Assembly: GCA_964448185.1 (NCBI GenBank)
Contig: CAYUVO010000096.1
Location: 1 to 9,712, forward strand
Reading direction: 5' to 3'
DNA: 9,712 nucleotides
Source: OFTM382 sp964448185
GTDB taxonomy: Bacteria; Planctomycetota; Phycisphaerae; Phycisphaerales; UBA1924
Shown in pieces: positions 6,228 to 9,712 of the stretch; positions within the stretch are counted from its first letter, which is position 1, and the number at the start of each line of letters is the position of its first letter. The position numbers and the translations under genes were made by a program. A model generated the notes under the pieces. The model worked only from the letters and a program-made list of their open reading frames with translations. It had not been told where the DNA came from and searched no databases.

Positions 6228-7466
6228 ATGGCGTACACCGTACTCGCGCGACGCTACCGCTCGCAGGACTTCGACAGCGTGGTGGGTCAAGAGCCCATCG
6301 CCACTACCCTCCGCAGCGCTATCGCTACAGGCAGGGTCGCCCACGCCTACCTCTTCTGTGGCACCCGAGGCGTCGGCAAGACCTCCATGGCGAGAATCTT
6401 CGCCAAAGCACTCAACAGCACCGAAGCAGACGCTCCGCTCTCGGATGAGGTCGTCCGGGCCATCATGACGGGCCAAGATCAGGACGTCATCGAGATCGAC
6501 GCAGCCTCTAACCGTGGCGTTGACGAAGCCCGCGAGCTGATCTCCAACAGCATCTACCGCCCGATGCGTGGCCCCTACAAGGTCTACATCATCGACGAAG
6601 TCCACATGCTCACGCGCGAGGCGTTCAACGCCCTGCTCAAGACCATGGAGGAACCGCCCGAGCACGTCAAGTTCATCCTCTGCACCACCGAGGCGCACAA
6701 AGTCCCGCCGACGATCCAGAGCAGGTGTCAGCGGTTCGATTTCCGCGACATCCCCTCGACCAAAATCGCCGACCACCTCACCAGCGTGCTCGTTCAAGAG
6801 AAGATCGAGGCCGAGCCCGCGCTCGTCCAACTCGTCGCCCGCCTAGGCAACGGCTCGATGCGCGACGCCCTGAGCCTGCTCGATCGACTCCTCGCCTCGG
6901 GACAAACCCCGCTGACGATGACGCTGCTCGAACACCTGCTGGGTCTGCCCGAACGCGACATCGTGACGGGCTTCATCGAAGCGCTCGCTTCGGGCGATGC
7001 AGCTACCGCGCTCACCAGCACCGATGAGCTGCTCAATCGCGGCACGGGGATGGACCTGTTCCTCGAAACGCTGCTCGATCGGCTCCGCGATCTGATGGTG
7101 CTCGCCGCCTGTGGCAGTAAAACCGAACTCGTAAACCTCCAGCCCGAAGAACGCCAAACTGAATCACAGCTCGCCTCGAAGTTCGATGATGCAGGCTTGA
7201 GCCACTTGATCGCTGTGTGCGAATCCGTCCATCGGCTGCTGAGATCGAGCGCAGCACCACGCGCCATGCTTGACGCTGCGATCGTGCGCATGGCCCACCT
7301 CGAACGCTTTGCACTCGCGAGCGCAGTCGTCGTCAAGACCAACGCCCAGCTTGGTGCCCCACAAACCCAAGCACGCACCAACGTCGAACCTAAACCCGTG
7401 CCCGCTTCGGGGGGGGGGGGGCAAGGTAGTGGGGGTGGTGGAGGTAGTAGCGGGGGAAAAGGCTAA
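6228..7466 (+). CDS. dnaX: DNA polymerase III subunit gamma (0-frame product)
   Basis: Without frameshifting, translation ends at TAA 7464-7466 and gives 412 residues, corresponding to gamma, the ATPase of the sliding-clamp loader. Visible motifs: Walker A GTRGVGKT (45-52), Walker B VYIIDEVH with D123 and E124, the SRC sequence with arginine finger R166, and sensor 2 region GSMRDALSLLD with R212. The oligomerisation domain covers about 236-365, then a linker of Gly and Ser (394-412) leads to the slippery site. Between Walker A and VIEIDAASNRG, where DnaX normally carries a four-cysteine zinc module, the segment (about 63-86) has no cysteine at all. There is no SD before ATG 6228, and the mRNA may be leaderless. 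Confidence 0.95.
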   Translation: MAYTVLARRYRSQDFDSVVGQEPIATTLRSAIATGRVAHAYLFCGTRGVGKTSMARIFAKALNSTEADAPLSDEVVRAIMTGQDQDVIEIDAASNRGVDEARELISNSIYRPMRGPYKVYIIDEVHMLTREAFNALLKTMEEPPEHVKFILCTTEAHKVPPTIQSRCQRFDFRDIPSTKIADHLTSVLVQEKIEAEPALVQLVARLGNGSMRDALSLLDRLLASGQTPLTMTLLEHLLGLPERDIVTGFIEALASGDAATALTSTDELLNRGTGMDLFLETLLDRLRDLMVLAACGSKTELVNLQPEERQTESQLASKFDDAGLSHLIAVCESVHRLLRSSAAPRAMLDAAIVRMAHLERFALASAVVVKTNAQLGAPQTQARTNVEPKPVPASGGGGQGSGGGGGSSGGKG

Positions 7467-7996
7467 GGGTGGACAGGCCGGGCACCGAGCCCCAAAGACC
7501 TGTTCCGCCCAGTACCGCACCGCCCAGATCATCAGCCCCGCCCAGTTCTCAGTCCGGGCGATCTGCACCGAGCACCCCGCTAGCAAGCCAGAGCGAACTC
7601 GCCGACGTGCAGGTTCCCGCAAGCGATCCGTCCGCGCTCGCCGAAGTCTGGGCCTCGATGCGATCCGCAGCAGGCACCGGCTCGTTGCAAGCACTGCTTG
7701 CGTCGATCGAGCCCGTCTCGCTCGAAGGCGACACGCTGCGAGTGCGTGGCAGACGCTACGACTTGGCGCTCTTTGAAAAACGCAAAGCCGAGCTTGCGAC
7801 ACTCGCAGCGCGCGCACGCCAGCGCGCTACCGATCTCGTAGTGATCGAAGCGGGCGAACCCACAAAGAAGCAACCCAAGAACAACGAACAAGCGCAGACG
7901 CCCGCCGAGGCTGCGATGGAGATCCCGCTCGTGCGTCAGACCGCCGAGCTCTTCGAGGGCACGGTGGTCCGAGCGTTGCGCCGAACTGACACATGA
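6228..7996 (+). CDS. dnaX: DNA polymerase III subunit tau (via -1 frameshift at 7454-7460)
   Basis: The full-length clamp-loader subunit links the polymerase III cores, the clamp loader and the helicase at the fork. The 0 frame runs from 6228 to 7460 (411 codons). After slipping back one base on G GGA AAA, reading continues from 7460 to the TGA at 7994-7996 (178 codons), giving 589 residues. The frame-shifted part starts RLRVDRPG, has a Pro/Ser-rich linker (about 415-465), a globular tau-type domain (about 470-545, with W475), and a conserved-looking end PLVRQTAELFEGTVVRAL near 567-584, as in other tau proteins. A GTG at 7469 could open this frame by itself, but lacks an SD-spaced context of its own and would give an isolated tail. 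The frameshift reading is preferred because all three known stimulators are present. ybaB follows after 25 nt. Confidence 0.88.
7409..7421 (+). repeat. run of 13 G inside the dnaX linker
   Basis: Thirteen consecutive G encode four glycines of the linker before the recoding site. The 0 frame on both sides reads a consistent Gly/Ser linker, so the count seems right for gamma. A change of length would move translation into a frame ending at TAG 7448-7450, or into another that stays open to 7776 without tau features. The tract is a likely place for polymerase slippage and for sequencing error. Confidence 0.85.
7440..7510 (+). promoter_or_regulatory. programmed -1 ribosomal frameshift site of dnaX
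   Basis: Three parts are seen. An SD-like GGAGGT (7440-7445) ends 8 nt before the slippery heptamer G GGA AAA (7454-7460), which fits X XXY YYZ: both tRNAs can re-pair in the -1 frame (GGA to GGG, AAA to AAA). The gamma stop TAA (7464-7466) comes one codon after. A stem then starts at 7467: 7467-7477 pairs with 7499-7510 (11 pairs including one G-U, one bulged T), enclosing a second stem 7480-7483 with 7489-7492. The spacer between heptamer and stem is 6 nt. In E. coli dnaX the same three elements, with A AAA AAG, give about equal gamma and tau; the ratio here cannot be read from sequence. Confidence 0.88.
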
Positions 7997-8021
7997 GCAC
8001 CGGCAACAGGAGAACGAGAAC

Positions 8022-8384
8022 ATGCTGAACTTCAAGTCAATGGGCGCCGTCGCCAGCCTACTCCAGAACAAAGACAAGCTCATCGACGCGGGCAAACGGA
8101 TCAGGCAGGACCTCGACGATCAGCCCGCCCAGGGCGAAGCCGGCGGCGGCGCGGTGCGGGTCACCGTCGATGGCTCGCTGCGTGTGCGCACGGTCGAGCT
8201 GAGCAACGCGGTCACCAGCGGCAGCGACGACGCAAGCCGCCAGCAAGCAGAACGTTTGGTTGCCGAAGCCGTCAACGACGCGATGGACAAGGCCAAGCTA
8301 CGGATGGCCGATTCGATGCGAGCCGAAGCCAAAGACCTCGGGCTCGACGAGCTGCCCATCGACATCTCGAAGCTGCTCGGGTAG
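8022..8384 (+). CDS. ybaB: YbaB/EbfC family nucleoid-associated protein
   Basis: The product is 120 residues, slightly longer than the usual 100-110. It has the family pattern: an N-terminal helical part (about 8-35), a central beta region GGGAVRVTVDGSLRVRTVELS (split near 42-61), and long C-terminal helices with the VAEAVNDAMDKAK segment followed by an ending that contains LGLDELPID. YbaB/EbfC proteins are dimers that bind DNA and are usually encoded next to dnaX and recR. The start is supported by AGGAGA at 8008-8013, 8 nt before the ATG. It follows dnaX by 25 nt in the same direction, so an operon is expected. Confidence 0.93.
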   Translation: MLNFKSMGAVASLLQNKDKLIDAGKRIRQDLDDQPAQGEAGGGAVRVTVDGSLRVRTVELSNAVTSGSDDASRQQAERLVAEAVNDAMDKAKLRMADSMRAEAKDLGLDELPIDISKLLG

Positions 8385-8388
8385 GTCG

Positions 8389-9075
8389 ATGACCACTGCG
8401 CACGAAGCGATCTGGCTGCCTTTGAGCTGCGGGCTCGATGAGTTGCGGCTCAATATCGTCAGCCGCGAACCTTCTGCCATGGACGCAGCAAGCGAGCAGC
8501 GCTGGGTCGATCTGTGTGCGCACAACCCCAGGCTCTTTGATGGACCGATCCTGAGCTTTGTCAAACTTGACAGCCACACGATCAACGCCCGCGTCGAAAG
8601 CTACCGTCGGCTGGTGACCCATCAGCCCGGCGTGTGCCACTTGTCGGTCACCGGCGTTCTCGAATGTGCGGGCTCGGTGCTCATGGGGCTGCGGAGCCCG
8701 GAATCAGGCGTGCATCCGGGCGTCTGGGAGTTCGTCCCTTCGGGAGGGCTCGACGTGCCCCTAGCGAATTCGATCCCGGGCAGTGTCTTTCTTGAGCAAG
8801 TGATGGCCGAACTCCACGAAGAAGTGGGGGCGAACTGGGAGATTCGTCAGCCAAGGCTGCTCGGGTTGGTGGTCGATCCATCGGTGCCCAGCGCGGACGT
8901 GGTGCTGAGGGCGGAAGTCCAGTGCGAATCCAAGCCAGCTCAGCCGCCCCAGGCCAGTTGGGAGCACACGGAGCTGCGGTGGGTGGGGATCGACGGGCTC
9001 AATGAGTTTCTTGGCGATCAGCCCAGCATACCCACAGCGGCCGCGATCGCTCGTGCGCTGATGGGGAATCTCTGA
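8389..9075 (+). CDS. Nudix hydrolase-like protein
   Basis: The product is 228 residues. A short N-terminal domain (about 1-85) contains NPRLFDGPILSF and VESYRRLVTH. A Nudix-like domain follows: VTGVLECAGSVLMGLRS (87-103), FVPSGGLD (115-122), and a box VMAELHEEVGA (138-148) that keeps E141, E144, E145 and G147 but has Ala where the Nudix consensus has Arg. The spacing from GG (119-120) to the box is longer than normal. The N-terminal wording recalls NUDT22-type enzymes, which cleave UDP-sugars; this comparison is from memory and tentative. The ATG lies 4 nt after the ybaB stop with only a weak GGTAGG before it, so coupled translation in the dnaX operon is likely. The frame is open upstream, but that part overlaps ybaB. 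Metal binding and substrate cannot be confirmed. Confidence 0.75.
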   Translation: MTTAHEAIWLPLSCGLDELRLNIVSREPSAMDAASEQRWVDLCAHNPRLFDGPILSFVKLDSHTINARVESYRRLVTHQPGVCHLSVTGVLECAGSVLMGLRSPESGVHPGVWEFVPSGGLDVPLANSIPGSVFLEQVMAELHEEVGANWEIRQPRLLGLVVDPSVPSADVVLRAEVQCESKPAQPPQASWEHTELRWVGIDGLNEFLGDQPSIPTAAAIARALMGNL

Positions 9076-9260
9076 ACCTCATTCCCAGAGACACCTCATC
9101 CTCGAGATCATCGTTCAGGCTTCTCTATTTCCGAGTCGTCTCCATTTCCGAGCCGTGGGCCCAAGTCCACGGGTTTACATGGGCCACGCCATGGACTTGT
9201 GGGGTGATCCGCTCGAATACCTATCCCGTATGTGAGCGAGGGGGGCACAGATGTATGTGC

Positions 9261-9296
9261 AAAAAAAAAGCGACCCCTGCGTGAACAGGGGCCGCT
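9261..9296 (-). terminator. rrs: Rho-independent terminator of the 16S rRNA transcript
   Basis: On the minus strand, arms 9296-9286 and 9279-9269 form a hairpin of ten pairs with one C/A mismatch around a six-base loop, followed by a run of T from the base of the stem (nine complementary A at 9261-9269). It lies about 160 nt after the 3' end of 16S rRNA, with nothing like a tRNA or 23S start in between. The plus strand has no T tract after the hairpin. Confidence 0.9.
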
Positions 9297-9442
9297 CATA
9301 AAGCATAGCAGTCGGAACTTCTTTCCTGAATGTTGCCATCCAGGTATTCGCTTTGTCTTCACCTAGGCTTTCACCGGAGTGTTGACATCGCGAGCGAGAG
9401 TGCGCTCATTTATCCGTGGTACGGATCTCTCCGCATCCACGA

Positions 9443-9712
<270 letters not shown>

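Noticed and set aside
7409..7421. Sequencing indel in the G run as cause of the dnaX frame change
   Set aside because: The 0 frame after the run still reads Gly/Ser up to the heptamer, and the tau frame is closed by TAG at 7448-7450, so the switch must be after the run.
7270..7776. Plus-strand frame of 168 codons across the dnaX junction
   Set aside because: It is the third frame, Arg/Ser-rich and without family features; it overlaps both confirmed dnaX frames.
7469..7996. Independent gene starting at GTG 7469
   Set aside because: The product is only a Pro/Ser linker and tau C-terminal domain; the heptamer, stem and stop phase explain it as the frame-shifted part of dnaX.
9064..9086. Hairpin GGGAAT/ATTCCC at the end of the Nudix gene as terminator
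   Set aside because: The stem has only six pairs with an 11-base loop and no T tract follows.
9108..9362. Minus-strand frame of 84 codons
   Set aside because: It lies across the 16S trailer and the terminator hairpin.

Overview
The window looks like a chromosomal segment from a planctomycete, most likely the Phycisphaerae/Phycisphaerales side. This is an inference from several features together: a membrane protein ending in a C-x2-CGYD...CPEC zinc ribbon, a large secreted protein ending in a dockerin-like calcium loop, a DUF3179 protein, a YacL-type PIN/TRAM protein, and a 16S rRNA gene that stands alone without a linked 23S. Most genes are GC-rich; about 2.9-5.4 kb is visibly richer in A and T.

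Left part (1-2582): the tail of an ABC exporter ATPase overlaps, through TGATG, a small protein with two ClpX-like C4 zinc fingers (+). Facing it on the minus strand is a probable two-gene unit: a membrane PIN/TRAM protein followed immediately by a two-helix membrane protein with a cytoplasmic zinc ribbon. Middle (2583-6124): a 114-nt SRP RNA gene (ffs, +) lies between the minus-strand genes. It is followed on the minus strand by a 716-residue secreted orphan protein with a good terminator, and by a DUF3179 lipoprotein/periplasmic-type protein that seems to have lost its C-terminal part and also has its own terminator.

Right part (6228-9075): a plus-strand replication/recombination operon, dnaX - ybaB/ebfC - Nudix-like gene. 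The Nudix gene occupies the place where recR often lies. The right edge holds the 3' end of a 16S rRNA gene (-), followed about 160 nt later by a strong intrinsic terminator. The dnaX operon and the 16S gene therefore converge.

The most striking signal is in dnaX. The gamma reading frame stops at 7464-7466, but a G GGA AAA slippery heptamer lies just before the stop. It has an SD-like GGAGGT 8 nt upstream and a long stem-loop starting 6 nt downstream. A -1 shift joins the ATPase part to the tau C-terminal domain in the other frame. This has the same architecture as the E. coli dnaX recoding site, built from a different heptamer. Further points of interest are the missing zinc-module cysteines in DnaX, a 13-G tract beside the recoding site, the non-GNRA apical loop in the SRP RNA, and the truncated DUF3179 gene.
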